A stretch of 64,000 bases of DNA from Thalassobacillus devorans. GTDB taxonomy: Bacteria > Bacillota > Bacilli > Bacillales > Halobacillaceae. How positions within the stretch are numbered: position 1 is the first letter of the stretch; each line of letters begins with the position of its first letter. Location of the stretch: NCBI RefSeq assembly GCF_011761345.1, contig NZ_JAASRY010000001.1, positions 806,001 to 870,000 of the forward strand. The letters run 5' to 3'. The position numbers and the translations under genes were made by a program. The notes beneath the pieces were generated by a model. It had not been told where the DNA came from, made no database searches, and saw only the letters and a list, made by a program, of their open reading frames with translations. Of the stretch, positions 28,237 through 35,906 are shown one piece after another.

Positions 28237-28668
28237 TTACGATAGTTTTCGTTTATAATAATACATAATACGATCGTTGAATAAATGTAACTTTCCTTCT
28301 AATTTCTTCGCAAAGAATTTTGCAAGCTCATTCCCTTTGTTTTTATCTCCATGTGTAGAGGCTTCAGGCAGGGTTATTTGAATAAAAAATTGTTCCTGGT
28401 CGTCTGTCGATCCTTTTGTACTTCCTACTCCAACCAGTAAATGTTGATAATTTGGATCCGTTCCCCTTAAATGCAGATAGTTGCCATTATCGTCGTTTTT
28501 CTCCGTCACTAAGTAAGGAAAAGCGTGGCTGTTGTAACTCCAATCGAGCTGTTCTCCGGTTTTTGAAGTGATTTCCTGATAATAGTTGAGTAAATCATGT
28601 ACCTCTTTCAAAGAAATCGTTTGTTGGACACTTTCTTCTACTAAATGAATGAATGCACTTTTACCCAT
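28237..28668 (-). CDS. Conserved Bacillaceae protein, DUF1885-like
   Basis: 143 residues from the ATG with ACAGGAG upstream (MGKSAFIHLVEESV). Soluble, no signal or membrane segment. The pattern EITSKTGEQLDWSYNSHAFPY is what I recall for the DUF1885 family; the function is unknown and the family assignment is from memory. It is a single gene facing the deacetylase gene. Confidence 0.7.
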   Translation of the reverse strand: MGKSAFIHLVEESVQQTISLKEVHDLLNYYQEITSKTGEQLDWSYNSHAFPYLVTEKNDDNGNYLHLRGTDPNYQHLLVGVGSTKGSTDDQEQFFIQITLPEASTHGDKNKGNELAKFFAKKLEGKLHLFNDRIMYYYKRKLS

Positions 28669-28817
28669 TTTTCCAACTCCTGTCATAGGTTTCTAATCTT
28701 ATGTTAGCACTTCCCATAAAGGTAGCTCAATAACATTTGTCACGTTTCCTGAATAAAATCTGGCATCTATTTCTACCAAAAAGCCAATCAGGCTTAATAT
28801 ATTAAGGAGGGAAACAT

Positions 28818-29117
28818 ATGTATATGGAAAAATTGTATGATGAAATGGAGCAGTCTAATGTAAGGTTTGTGGGATTCACTACGAAAGAAGGAAGGTATGA
28901 CTTTGGTATTGTGTACACCAGTCAATTTTTCGGAAAGCCCCTCGTTGTATGTATGCAATCCGGCCAATCTTCGTTGCTCGACAGTTCGGATGTAAAGGAT
29001 CTGGATTTTCTGCAAAAAAAATTCCGCCTGCCGGATAAAATGGTTGCGATGGATCTCGCTGATTTTCTAAACGATGTAGTTCCTCCGGCAGAGTTGATGG
29101 AAGCCTCTTACGAATAA
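28818..29117 (+). CDS. SAV0927/DUF3055-family small protein
   Basis: 99 residues, ATG behind AAGGAGGGAAACAT. The segment VRFVGFTTKEGRYDFGIVYT and GKPLVVCMQSGQSSLLD match the DUF3055 pattern as I remember it. Soluble, about 11 kDa, function unknown. It lies between the DUF1885-like gene and SR1. Confidence 0.75.
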   Translation: MYMEKLYDEMEQSNVRFVGFTTKEGRYDFGIVYTSQFFGKPLVVCMQSGQSSLLDSSDVKDLDFLQKKFRLPDKMVAMDLADFLNDVVPPAELMEASYE

Positions 29118-29168
29118 ATTCAGTCAGCTCGTTTACAGGATATCTTTATTGGGAAAGAAAAAAATAAA

Positions 29169-29179
29169 TGTGACATACT
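29169..29179 (+). promoter_or_regulatory. CcpN-type operator 1 of SR1
   Basis: TGTGACATACT matches the published CcpN motif TRTGHYATAYW at every position. It lies just upstream of the SR1 -35 box. Confidence 0.65.
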
Positions 29180-29187
29180 TTTTGGGC

Positions 29188-29216
29188 TTGATTTTTTAAA
29201 TGTGTCATATTAAAAT
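29188..29216 (+). promoter_or_regulatory. Promoter of SR1
   Basis: TTGATT at 29188-29193, 17 bases, TAAAAT at 29211-29216. Transcription should start near 29223. Confidence 0.65.
29201..29211 (+). promoter_or_regulatory. CcpN-type operator 2 of SR1
   Basis: TGTGTCATATT, also a full match to TRTGHYATAYW, lies in the promoter spacer and touches the -10 box. Two sites flanking the -35 box suit repression by CcpN on glycolytic carbon. Confidence 0.65.
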
Positions 29217-29228
29217 AAGACCATAACC

Positions 29229-29242
29229 TGAAAACGATTACA
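29229..29242 (+). promoter_or_regulatory. Perfect cre site at the start of SR1
   Basis: TGAAAACGATTACA matches the catabolite-responsive element TGWAANCGNTNWCA at all positions. It lies a few bases inside the transcript, a road-block position for CcpA. Confidence 0.65.
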
Positions 29243-29271
29243 AATTACTTGTAAAGGAGCTGGATATTCAG

Positions 29272-29382
29272 ATGGGTACAATTGTATGTCAAGATTGCCA
29301 GAAGATCATTGAGCATTATGAAGATGAGAAGGTTTCCACTCTTTATAGTACTTGTCCGTCGTGCAACCCGAAAAAGAAATAG
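29272..29382 (+). CDS. sr1P: GapA-binding peptide SR1P
   Basis: 36 residues starting MGTIVCQDCQKIIEHYEDEK, nearly identical to the start of B. subtilis SR1P as I recall it (39 residues). Two cysteine pairs (C6/C9 and C28/C31, CPSC) suggest a zinc-ribbon-like fold. The C terminus is basic (NPKKK) and shorter than in B. subtilis. In B. subtilis the peptide binds glyceraldehyde-3-phosphate dehydrogenase A, stabilises gapA mRNA and stimulates RNase J1. The start has AAAGGAG 12 bases upstream, rather far. Confidence 0.88.
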   Translation: MGTIVCQDCQKIIEHYEDEKVSTLYSTCPSCNPKKK

Positions 29383-29400
29383 TCATTATATGCACATACG

Positions 29401-29440
29401 AAAACCCCACCGGCCATTCCGGTGGGGTTTAATTTTTTTA
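29401..29440 (+). terminator. Terminator of SR1
   Basis: AAAACCCCACCGG and CCGGTGGGGTTT arms around CCATT, followed by AATTTTTTTA. The minus-strand A-rich flank means it is weaker for speA. Confidence 0.85.
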
Positions 29441-29470
29441 AGGGCTACATAATGAAAAAAGTATGTCTCA

Positions 29471-30940
29471 TTATTTGAAAGCGCGATGTTCTTTTATGAC
29501 ACGGATGGTTGCCAGCGTTTCATCCTCAGGCCCTTGGACTGGAAGGCCGGCATCGAGATTATCCCGGATATAGGCTACATTATCGGCTGTTATAATTTCA
29601 CCGGGAATGAAAATAGGAATTCCCGGAGGGTAAATCATCAAAGACTCGGCACTGATTCTTCCAATGCCTTCATCTAAAGGTACAACTTCTGTTTCGGAAT
29701 AAAAAGCTTCCCTTGGTGATAAGGCGAGCAGCGGAATTTCCGGAACCTTTACTTTAACAGGTTGTTTTGCCGCGCGTTCGGTTTGTAAGGCAGCAAGTTC
29801 TTTCAACGCTTGGGTAAGGCTTTCCGTTTCTTCCCGTGTATCTCCCGGTGTTACCAGACAGAGGATATTATATAAGTCTGATAACTCTACTTCAATCCGG
29901 TAGTGCTCCCTCAGCCAAACCTCTACATCATAGCCTGTCATGCCTAGTTCTTTTACCGAGATGATCAGCTTGGTCGGGTCATAATCATAAGTGGCATCAC
30001 TGCCTAATATTTCTTTGCCGACACAATATAGGCCTGGTATTTCATTGATTGCCAAACGTGTTTCTTGTGCTAAGGTGATCGTGCGCTCGAGCATTTCTTT
30101 TCCCTTGATGGCCAGCTGTCTTCGTGCCGTATCCAGCGATGCCAGAAGCACGTAGGAAGTGGAGGTGGTGGTTAGCATCGATAAAACGGCCTGCACTCGT
30201 TCATGAGACACCAGCCCCTCTCTCAAGTTCAATACAGAGCTTTGGGTCATAGAGCCGCCCAGTTTATGGACACTGGTAGCAGCAAGGTCAGCCCCTGCCT
30301 GCATGGCTGAAAGAGGAAGGTGCTCATGGAAATGGATGTGGACGCCGTGGGCTTCATCGACAAGTACAGGCACATGAAAATCATGAGCTACTTCAACGAT
30401 CTTCTTTAAGTCAGCCGCTATCCCGAAGTAGGTCGGATTAATAACGAGTACTCCTTTGGCATCCGGATGAGCATTCAGCGCCCGGTTTACTGCTTCTGGC
30501 GTAATCCCATGAGAAATACCTAGCTGATCATCAAGCTCTGGATGAATGAAAATCGGTGTCGCCCCTGAAAAAATGATCGCAGAAGTTACGGACTTATGAA
30601 CATTCCGGGGGACGATGATTTTGTCGCCTGGCTGGCAGACGCTCATGACCATTGTCATGATGGCTCCACTTGTACCCTGGACGGAAAAAAACGTATAGTC
30701 CGCACCAAATGCTTCTGCAGCCAAATCCTGTGCCTCTTTGATAATTCCCTGCGGATGATGAAGGTCATCCAGCGGTTCGATATTGATCATATCGATAGAT
30801 AAAGCATTTTCCCCGATGAATGCACGAAATTCTTCATCCATGCCTTTGCCTTTTTTGTGACCTGGTATATGAAATTGAATCGGATCCTTCTCTGCATGAG
30901 CAATGAGACCCGCGAATAATGGAGTTTTGTCTTGAGACAA
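29471..30940 (-). CDS. speA: Arginine decarboxylase (Orn/Lys/Arg decarboxylase, aspartate-aminotransferase fold)
   Basis: 489 residues from the TTG start (MSQDKTPLF), which has AGAGGTG six bases upstream and matches B. subtilis SpeA (490). It is a pyridoxal-phosphate enzyme: substrate loop FHIPGHKKGKGMDEEF, cofactor aspartate in LVDEAHGVHIHF, and the Schiff-base lysine in ATSVHKLGGSMTQS. It makes agmatine, the first step in spermidine synthesis. SR1 lies just downstream on the opposite strand; SR1 targets ahrC, the arginine regulator, so the neighbourhood is functionally coherent. Confidence 0.93.
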   Translation of the reverse strand: MSQDKTPLFAGLIAHAEKDPIQFHIPGHKKGKGMDEEFRAFIGENALSIDMINIEPLDDLHHPQGIIKEAQDLAAEAFGADYTFFSVQGTSGAIMTMVMSVCQPGDKIIVPRNVHKSVTSAIIFSGATPIFIHPELDDQLGISHGITPEAVNRALNAHPDAKGVLVINPTYFGIAADLKKIVEVAHDFHVPVLVDEAHGVHIHFHEHLPLSAMQAGADLAATSVHKLGGSMTQSSVLNLREGLVSHERVQAVLSMLTTTSTSYVLLASLDTARRQLAIKGKEMLERTITLAQETRLAINEIPGLYCVGKEILGSDATYDYDPTKLIISVKELGMTGYDVEVWLREHYRIEVELSDLYNILCLVTPGDTREETESLTQALKELAALQTERAAKQPVKVKVPEIPLLALSPREAFYSETEVVPLDEGIGRISAESLMIYPPGIPIFIPGEIITADNVAYIRDNLDAGLPVQGPEDETLATIRVIKEHRAFK

Positions 30941-31082
30941 TTGATACACCTCTTCATGTAATCATATAAAACAAATGAATTATAGCAGATGGCAGGCCTT
31001 GTGGCTAGCTTTTTTTAATCGTGGTTATTAGTTGATGCCTTGTAACCCAGTCATGATAGAATGAAAAAAAGGAGGCTGGAAA

Positions 31083-32042
31083 ATGAATTGGGAAACGAAA
31101 GTAACGAAGCTCTTAGGTATTACATATCCGATTATCCAGGGTGGCCTGGCTCACCTTGCTTATTCCGAACTTGCTGCGGCCGTTTCGGAAGCAGGAGGGC
31201 TTGGCCAGATTACGGCCATGAGTATGGATGGCCCTGAGCAATTAAAAGAAGAAATCAAACGTGTCAGGACGATGACCGATAAGCCATTTGGCGTCAACTT
31301 TGCTATTGGTCAACATGGCCGGCCGTTCGAACATATGGTGGAAGTTGCTGTGAAAGAGAATGTTCCTGTCATTTCTGTCACAGGCGGCAACCCCAAACCT
31401 GTCCTAGAAATGGTAGAAGGAACCAATATTAAAAAACTGGTCCTGGTAGCCGCCAGAAGACAGGCAGAAAAAGCGGAACAACTTGGTGCCGATGCTGTAA
31501 TGGTTGTTGGCCAGGAAGGAGGGGGACACATCGGCCGCGATGATATCGGTACCTTTGTCCTCACTCCTCAGGTAGTAGACTCCGTATCCATTCCTGTCAT
31601 CGCTTCCGGCGGTATCGGAGACGGAAGAGGATTGATGGCTGCGCTTAGTCTTGGATCGGAAGGCATCGAAATGGGAACTCGATTCATTGCTACGAAAGAA
31701 TGTGTCCATGCTCATGAAAGTTACAAAAAGGCCTTAGTAGATGCGGATGAAATGAGTACCACCGTGATCAAACGTTCCCTGAAAGCACCGGCACGTGCGC
31801 TGAAAAATAAATGGACAGATGAAATTCTTACCCTGGAAGCGACGAACCAGGGTTACGAAGGTTTGAAGAACTATATCAGCGGAGAAGCTAATAAACGATA
31901 TATATATCAGGGAGAAGTTGAAGAAGGTTTCGCCTGGGCAGGACAGGTTGCGGGAAGAATAAAGGATGTTCCTACAGTAAAAACTTTAATAGATAACATG
32001 ATCAATGAAGCGGAACATATCCGTAAGAAATGGAGCACATAG
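31083..32042 (+). CDS. Nitronate monooxygenase/FabK-like flavoprotein
   Basis: 319 residues, (beta/alpha)8 FMN protein. N-terminal YPIIQGGLAHL, the flavin phosphate segments QEGGGHIGRDD and IASGGIGDGRGL and the Gly-rich end MGTRFIATKEC are typical of the NMO/2-nitropropane dioxygenase family. The FabK branch (enoyl-ACP reductase II) shares the fold, so the reaction remains open. Divergent from speA, upstream of yktA by 18 bases and perhaps co-transcribed. Confidence 0.85.
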   Translation: MNWETKVTKLLGITYPIIQGGLAHLAYSELAAAVSEAGGLGQITAMSMDGPEQLKEEIKRVRTMTDKPFGVNFAIGQHGRPFEHMVEVAVKENVPVISVTGGNPKPVLEMVEGTNIKKLVLVAARRQAEKAEQLGADAVMVVGQEGGGHIGRDDIGTFVLTPQVVDSVSIPVIASGGIGDGRGLMAALSLGSEGIEMGTRFIATKECVHAHESYKKALVDADEMSTTVIKRSLKAPARALKNKWTDEILTLEATNQGYEGLKNYISGEANKRYIYQGEVEEGFAWAGQVAGRIKDVPTVKTLIDNMINEAEHIRKKWST

Positions 32043-32060
32043 AAGAAAGGGGATTCCAGT

Positions 32061-32333
32061 ATGAATTATACCTATCCTATCGATGAAACATGGTCCAAAA
32101 AGGAAATTATCGATGTCGTCAATTTTTATTCATTAGTAGAACAGGCATATGAGAAAAGTGTGAAAAGGGATGAGCTGATGCTCGCCTATACTCGCTTCAA
32201 ACAAATTGTTCCTTCCAAAAGTGAAGAAAAGCAATTATGCGGAAAGTTCGAGAAAGAATCCGGATACTCCTGCTACCGGACCGTGAAAAAAGCAAGAGAA
32301 ATGGAAAACGGCGATAAAGTAAGCATGTCATAA
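32061..32333 (+). CDS. yktA: UPF0223 protein YktA
   Basis: 90 residues, all-helical, beginning MNYTYPIDETWSKKEIIDVV, the YktA/UPF0223 pattern (88 residues in B. subtilis). Function unknown. It lies 18 bases after the flavoprotein gene and ends at a terminator. The order speA - yktA - yktB matches B. subtilis. Confidence 0.9.
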   Translation: MNYTYPIDETWSKKEIIDVVNFYSLVEQAYEKSVKRDELMLAYTRFKQIVPSKSEEKQLCGKFEKESGYSCYRTVKKAREMENGDKVSMS

Positions 32334-32335
32334 TA

Positions 32336-32379
32336 AAAAGTCTGACCCTTTGCCAATTTGGCTTAGGTCAGACTTTTTT
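32336..32379 (+). terminator. Terminator of yktA
   Basis: AAAGTCTGACC and GGTCAGACTTT arms with a larger loop that itself can pair (GCCAATTTGGC), then a T-run. Confidence 0.85.
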
Positions 32380-32430
32380 AAATAAAAGCGAGTCGCTTAT
32401 CTCCCTGATCAACTCTGCATGGGCATGTGA

Positions 32431-33063
32431 TCAAGCTTGTTTTGCCATGCGGTAAAGAGGTTCGAGTGTTTCGAATGTAGCCTTGCAGCGGGCTAGAAAC
32501 TTATCAGCATCTTTCAAAATTGGATCGTTACGATCTATATTAAGACCACAAAGGAGCTCAGCCTTCTTGACATTTTCCAGCCGATCCACCATCTCACTGA
32601 ACTTTTCATCCGTCAGTTCTTTTTGAGGAAGGGCATCCGGCTTCGTGTGATCGATCGACCATACAAAGTCTTCTGGTATTTCTTTTCGAATTTGGTTGTC
32701 TTCTTTCTTGATTGCTTTAGCGAAGTCCTGTTTTACGGGACTTTCGTAAATAACTGCGAACCAGACAAATACATGCGTTTCCCATAATCCGATTTGGAAA
32801 TGAGGAAGTTTTTTATACCCGCGATTATTGTTAGCAAGCGCTGCCCATGTATCTTCCGGTGGATTCTTCGTGCGGCGGGCATGCTTAGCAACGTGCACAA
32901 ACATCTCGTCCCCGGTCAGCGCCGTTACATCCGGTGCGAGCTCAGCGGCAATCGCTTCGAGCTTCGGTGATACTTGTGACCGGAGCACTTCCATTCGTTC
33001 CTCTAGACCAGGTATCGTGAATACATCAAAGTCCTTATCGGTAAACCCGTTAAAACGCTCCAT
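32431..33063 (-). CDS. yktB: UPF0637/DUF1054 protein YktB
   Basis: 210 residues (212 in B. subtilis). Soluble alpha/beta protein with the family pattern [20 protein letters not shown] at the N terminus and [19 protein letters not shown] in the middle. Function unknown although a structure class exists for the family. The AGGAG ribosome site lies ten bases upstream of ATG. Confidence 0.9.
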   Translation of the reverse strand: MERFNGFTDKDFDVFTIPGLEERMEVLRSQVSPKLEAIAAELAPDVTALTGDEMFVHVAKHARRTKNPPEDTWAALANNNRGYKKLPHFQIGLWETHVFVWFAVIYESPVKQDFAKAIKKEDNQIRKEIPEDFVWSIDHTKPDALPQKELTDEKFSEMVDRLENVKKAELLCGLNIDRNDPILKDADKFLARCKATFETLEPLYRMAKQA

Positions 33064-33255
33064 GTACCATCAACTCCTAAACAATTTTGCTAATTGAAAG
33101 TTTACCATAGTATAGCCAAACTGCTAAATAATACGTTCTATTGGTTTGAAACCCGGTTAGATTGGTTAAATAAAAGTAAATAAAAACACATACCGAATAA
33201 GCAAACTGCTCATATAAATAGACAAAAGAGGGTTTCGACAAAGGGAGGGAAAATA

Positions 33256-33444
33256 ATGAAGCGTGTTATGGAAGCGTTGTGGCAAAGAGAAGCTGAAGAG
33301 AAACTTCCTGTCATCCGTCTGGAAATAGATTATGAACTGATGACCTTATATGATGCGATGATGGGGGAGGATGAAGAGCAAATAGCCAGGAGCAAGCAAC
33401 GATTGAATGAACTGCGTTCCGAGCTACTTCAATGGATGACATAA
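33256..33444 (+). CDS. ykzI: Small protein YkzI
   Basis: 62 residues, helical and charged, ATG behind AAGGGAGGG. The place between yktB and the SuhB-like yktC is that of B. subtilis ykzI (63 residues). Function unknown. Confidence 0.75.
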   Translation: MKRVMEALWQREAEEKLPVIRLEIDYELMTLYDAMMGEDEEQIARSKQRLNELRSELLQWMT

Positions 33445-33447
33445 ACA

Positions 33448-33475
33448 GGGCAGCTGATTAGTTGCTCTTTTTTTG
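33448..33475 (+). terminator. Terminator of ykzI
   Basis: GGGCAGCT and AGTTGCTC arms (two G-T pairs) around GATT, followed by seven T. A ~95-bp repeat begins on the T-tract. Confidence 0.7.
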
Positions 33476-33573
33476 TACTTTTAAGAAAGTTTAACTTTGG
33501 TAAAGGATTAAAGTATAATAAAATACTGAGGCTTTCGCTATAAGTACTTGGCGACAAGCCAAGTTTTCTCTAA
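33475..33573 (+). repeat. ~95-bp dispersed repeat, copy 2
   Basis: Begins GTACTTTTAAG at the T-tract of the ykzI terminator, contains AAAGTATAATAAAATACTGA, GGCTTTCGCTATAA and CTTGGCGACAAGCC, ends TTCTCTAAT. Same boundaries as the copies at 34545 and 47088. Confidence 0.8.
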
Positions 33574-33670
33574 TTTATAAGGAAAAAAGAAATAAGTGTA
33601 TTATATGGTAGATATTTGTTAGGCTAATCATACAGTATTTCTACGCTAAAACGTTAAAGGGGTTCTTGTC

Positions 33671-34477
33671 ATGGAAACACAAACAAAGCAACAACTATTC
33701 GAACAAGCGAGGTCATGGGTACTCGAAGCAGGGGAAAAAATTCGTCAACAGATGGAGCAGCCATTTAAAGTGGAAACCAAAGCAGGTCCCAATGATCTTG
33801 TGACAGAATTAGACAAAGAAACAGAAAAATTTTTTGTTGAGAAAATAAACTCCACTTACCCGGATCATAAGCTGTTTGGGGAAGAAGGCTTCGGGGATGA
33901 AATAAAGACACTTGATGGCACCGTATGGATCGTCGACCCCATCGACGGTACCATGAATTTCGTCCATCAAAAGCGGAACTTCGCCATATCAGTCGGGGTT
34001 TATCAAGATGGAGTAGGAGAATTTGGAATCATTTATGATGTCATGGCTGATGTCCTTTATACAGGGATTCAAGGAGAAGGTGCGTATAAGAATGGAAAAC
34101 GACTGGACTCTCTGAGTAAGCCTCAATCATTGGAAAGTTCGATTTTATGTATCAACTCGTTCTGGGCGTTACGCAATAAACGGGTAAGTGAAGAAGGAAT
34201 TCACCGACTTGTTGAAAAAGTAAGAGGGACACGTTCCTTTGGTTCAGCTGCACTGGAATTTGCTTACGTGGCAGAAGGTATTATTGATGGTTATTTGACG
34301 ATGAGTCTGATGCCGTGGGATATAGCGGCTGGAATTGTCATCGTTGAAGAAGCCGGAGGAATTACCACCCAGGCTGATGGAGAGCCGGTCAATATGCTAG
34401 AGAAAAACTCCATCCTGACGTCCCATAAGGACATCCACAACGAAATTGTCAGTGAATATATTGAATTAAAGAAATAA
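33671..34477 (+). CDS. yktC: Inositol monophosphatase family phosphatase (YktC, SuhB-like)
   Basis: 268 residues. Metal motifs are GEEGF (Glu), WIVDPIDGTMNFVH (two Asp, first signature) and MPWDIAAGIVIVEEAGG (third Asp, second signature). B. subtilis YktC is an inositol-1-phosphatase; related enzymes also use NADP or fructose bisphosphate. ATG behind AAAGGGG. Followed by a composite repeat rather than a terminator of ordinary type. Confidence 0.92.
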   Translation: METQTKQQLFEQARSWVLEAGEKIRQQMEQPFKVETKAGPNDLVTELDKETEKFFVEKINSTYPDHKLFGEEGFGDEIKTLDGTVWIVDPIDGTMNFVHQKRNFAISVGVYQDGVGEFGIIYDVMADVLYTGIQGEGAYKNGKRLDSLSKPQSLESSILCINSFWALRNKRVSEEGIHRLVEKVRGTRSFGSAALEFAYVAEGIIDGYLTMSLMPWDIAAGIVIVEEAGGITTQADGEPVNMLEKNSILTSHKDIHNEIVSEYIELKK

Positions 34478-34479
34478 GT

Positions 34480-34698
34480 ACAAAAGCGCAAGCGCCTTGC
34501 TCACCCCCGACAAGCTTAAGGCAAGCCTCGCCGTGACGTTTTTTGTACTTTTAGACCAATTAAGTTTAAAAAGGTTTAAAGTATAAGTAAAACTAAGGCT
34601 TTCGCCATAAACCATTGGCGATAAGCCAATTTTTTCTAATCACAGAGAGGGTTGACTTAAGACCTCGAGGGGGTAGGCGCTGGAGCTGGATGTAACCT
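34480..34698 (+). repeat. Composite dispersed repeat, occupied form, copy 1
   Basis: Reads ACAAAAGCGCAAGCGCC ... GACAAGCTTAAGGCAAGC ... GTGACGTTTTTTG, then a ~94-base insert (the short repeat at 34545), then TCACAGAGAGG ... GACCTCGAGGGGGTAGGCGC TGGAGC. The copy at 37254-37379 has the same flanks with no insert. Confidence 0.8.
34545..34640 (+). repeat. ~95-bp dispersed repeat, copy 3, nested in the composite repeat
   Basis: GTACTTTTAGACC to TTTTTTCTAAT with GGCTTTCGCC and GGCGATAAGCC as internal arms. It begins on a T-run, as do the free-standing copies. Confidence 0.8.
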
Positions 34699-34752
34699 AC
34701 TACTTAAAGTTATCTACAAAAAGAAAATTTAATAATTTCCTAGACTAGTACT

Positions 34753-34790
34753 AAAAAACGATCGTGACCCAGTAGTCACGATCGTTTTTT
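34753..34790. terminator. Terminator overlapping the ylaF stop codon
   Basis: AAAAAACGATCGTGAC and GTCACGATCGTTTTTT form a 16-bp perfect stem around six bases. On the minus strand the left arm encodes the last residues and stop of ylaF. Confidence 0.85.
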
Positions 34791-34949
34791 ACGTTTAGCA
34801 GCTATGCCAAATCCCATAACCCCAAAGCCAAGCAAAAGAAACAGTCCGGCCAGCCAGAAGTTTTTCATGCCTAAGGCAAATCCTACAAATACGAAGCAAA
34901 GGATGGCCAAAAAAGCGGTAAACATCCTTTTCCAATCGATTTTTCCCAT
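34776..34949 (-). CDS. ylaF: Small two-helix membrane protein YlaF (DUF5325)
   Basis: 57 residues from the ATG behind AAAGAGGTG (MGKIDWKRMF). Two membrane helices, about 10-27 and 31-48, followed by a basic tail KRKKRS. It keeps the place of B. subtilis ylaF next to ylaH, but typA, which lies between them there, is absent. Function unknown. Confidence 0.75.
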   Translation of the reverse strand: MGKIDWKRMFTAFLAILCFVFVGFALGMKNFWLAGLFLLLGFGVMGFGIAAKRKKRS

Positions 34950-35102
34950 TACTTTCACCTCTTTTTTATGTACTCTTTCAGTATATCTGACAAAACGTTT
35001 GTTGAAAATGGTCGAATTGATAGAGGAACTCTGATAATTTCTTCTAGCGCCATCTGCATTTGTTTAGTATGATGGAGACAAGAGAGAACAAGGGGGAACA
35101 TC

Positions 35103-35474
35103 ATGAACGAGGAAAATGTTTTAAATGTACCCAATGATTTGTGGCCGATAGCAGATTTCTTCTTCCAGGGCCTGGGTACAGAAGTGAATATGAATAATGA
35201 AAATGAAGTAGCCTTGCTTTTCCGTGGCTTCTTTTTATTGTATTTGACGGTCGTCATCCTGGCGATCATTACGTTCAAACTTGGTTTTGCAAGAAAACTT
35301 CCATTAGTACAGAACATTATTATATATGCTGTATTAATTATTGGAACTTTCTTTCTGACGCTGATTCTAGGATTAAATCTCCCGATTGCGGAAAGCCTGC
35401 TTGCTTCTGCCGTCGTATTAGGAATTTATCGACTCCGGCTCCACAAAGAACGAAGTGGAAGAAACGAAGGATAA
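35103..35474 (+). CDS. ylaH: YlaH-family membrane protein
   Basis: 123 residues with three predicted membrane helices (about 40-59, 70-87, 90-106) after a polar N-terminal segment. B. subtilis YlaH is of similar size (105). Function unknown. ATG behind AAGGGGG. The downstream gene starts 20 bases after its stop. Confidence 0.78.
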   Translation: MNEENVLNVPNDLWPIADFFFQGLGTEVNMNNENEVALLFRGFFLLYLTVVILAIITFKLGFARKLPLVQNIIIYAVLIIGTFFLTLILGLNLPIAESLLASAVVLGIYRLRLHKERSGRNEG

Positions 35475-35493
35475 CAAGAAGGAGAGTGAAGGA

Positions 35494-35778
35494 ATGCGCT
35501 CACTGCAGGATGCTGTTTATAATTGGCTTACCATTAAAGTAGTTGCCGATAAACGTCCCGACGACCTGTCTGCAAATGAAACAGCCGACTTTTTTTACGA
35601 AATGTTGAAAGAAGATCATCACCTGACAGACATCGAAATTCACCGGGATGAAGAAATGTACCAAGTGGAATGCATGACACAGGAAGAAGTGCGCAAGTTC
35701 CGTTTTCCGACAGAATTAATTGAACTGATCCTTAATCAAATTGAAGAAGAACCGCATAAATTTAAAAATTATCATTAA
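35494..35778 (+). CDS. Conserved small hypothetical protein
   Basis: 94 residues from the ATG behind AAGAAGGAG (MRSLQDAVYNWLTIKVV). Reading from an earlier in-frame codon would overlap ylaH and lacks a ribosome site. Acidic soluble alpha/beta protein; I recall similar Bacillaceae proteins beginning SLQDAxYNWLTIKVV but know no function. Probably in one unit with ylaH. Confidence 0.72.
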   Translation: MRSLQDAVYNWLTIKVVADKRPDDLSANETADFFYEMLKEDHHLTDIEIHRDEEMYQVECMTQEEVRKFRFPTELIELILNQIEEEPHKFKNYH

Positions 35779-35784
35779 AACAAG

Positions 35785-35812
35785 AAAAGCTTGGCTTGTC
35801 GCCAAGTCTTCA
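35785..35812 (-). repeat. Fragment of the ~95-bp dispersed repeat
   Basis: GAAAAGCTTGGCTTGTCGCC plus AAGT is the reverse complement of the hairpin part of copy 2 (33541-33570). The rest of the element is not recognisable. Confidence 0.5.
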
Positions 35813-35847
35813 CGATGACTTAACAACGTTAAACATCCTTCATACAC

Positions 35848-35898
35848 AACAAAGGCTGACCTAGATAGAGTATGGAATCTCTCCGGTCAGCCCTTTTG
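35848..35898 (+). terminator. Terminator of the ylaH unit
   Basis: AAAGGCTGACC and GGTCAGCCCTTTT arms around a long loop. Convergent with ylaI. Confidence 0.65.
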
Positions 35899-35906
35899 CT
35901 ATCATC

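Larger units (their letters stand above)
29223..29440 (+). ncRNA. sr1: SR1 dual-function small regulatory RNA
   Basis: A transcript of about 215 bases is bounded by the promoter at 29188-29216 and the terminator at 29401-29440 and contains the SR1P reading frame. In B. subtilis SR1 lies between the pdh operon and speA, base-pairs with ahrC mRNA to block its translation, and encodes SR1P, which binds GapA. Here the same place next to speA, the SR1P sequence and the CcpN boxes identify it. The base-pairing region with ahrC cannot be checked because ahrC is outside the window. Confidence 0.85.
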
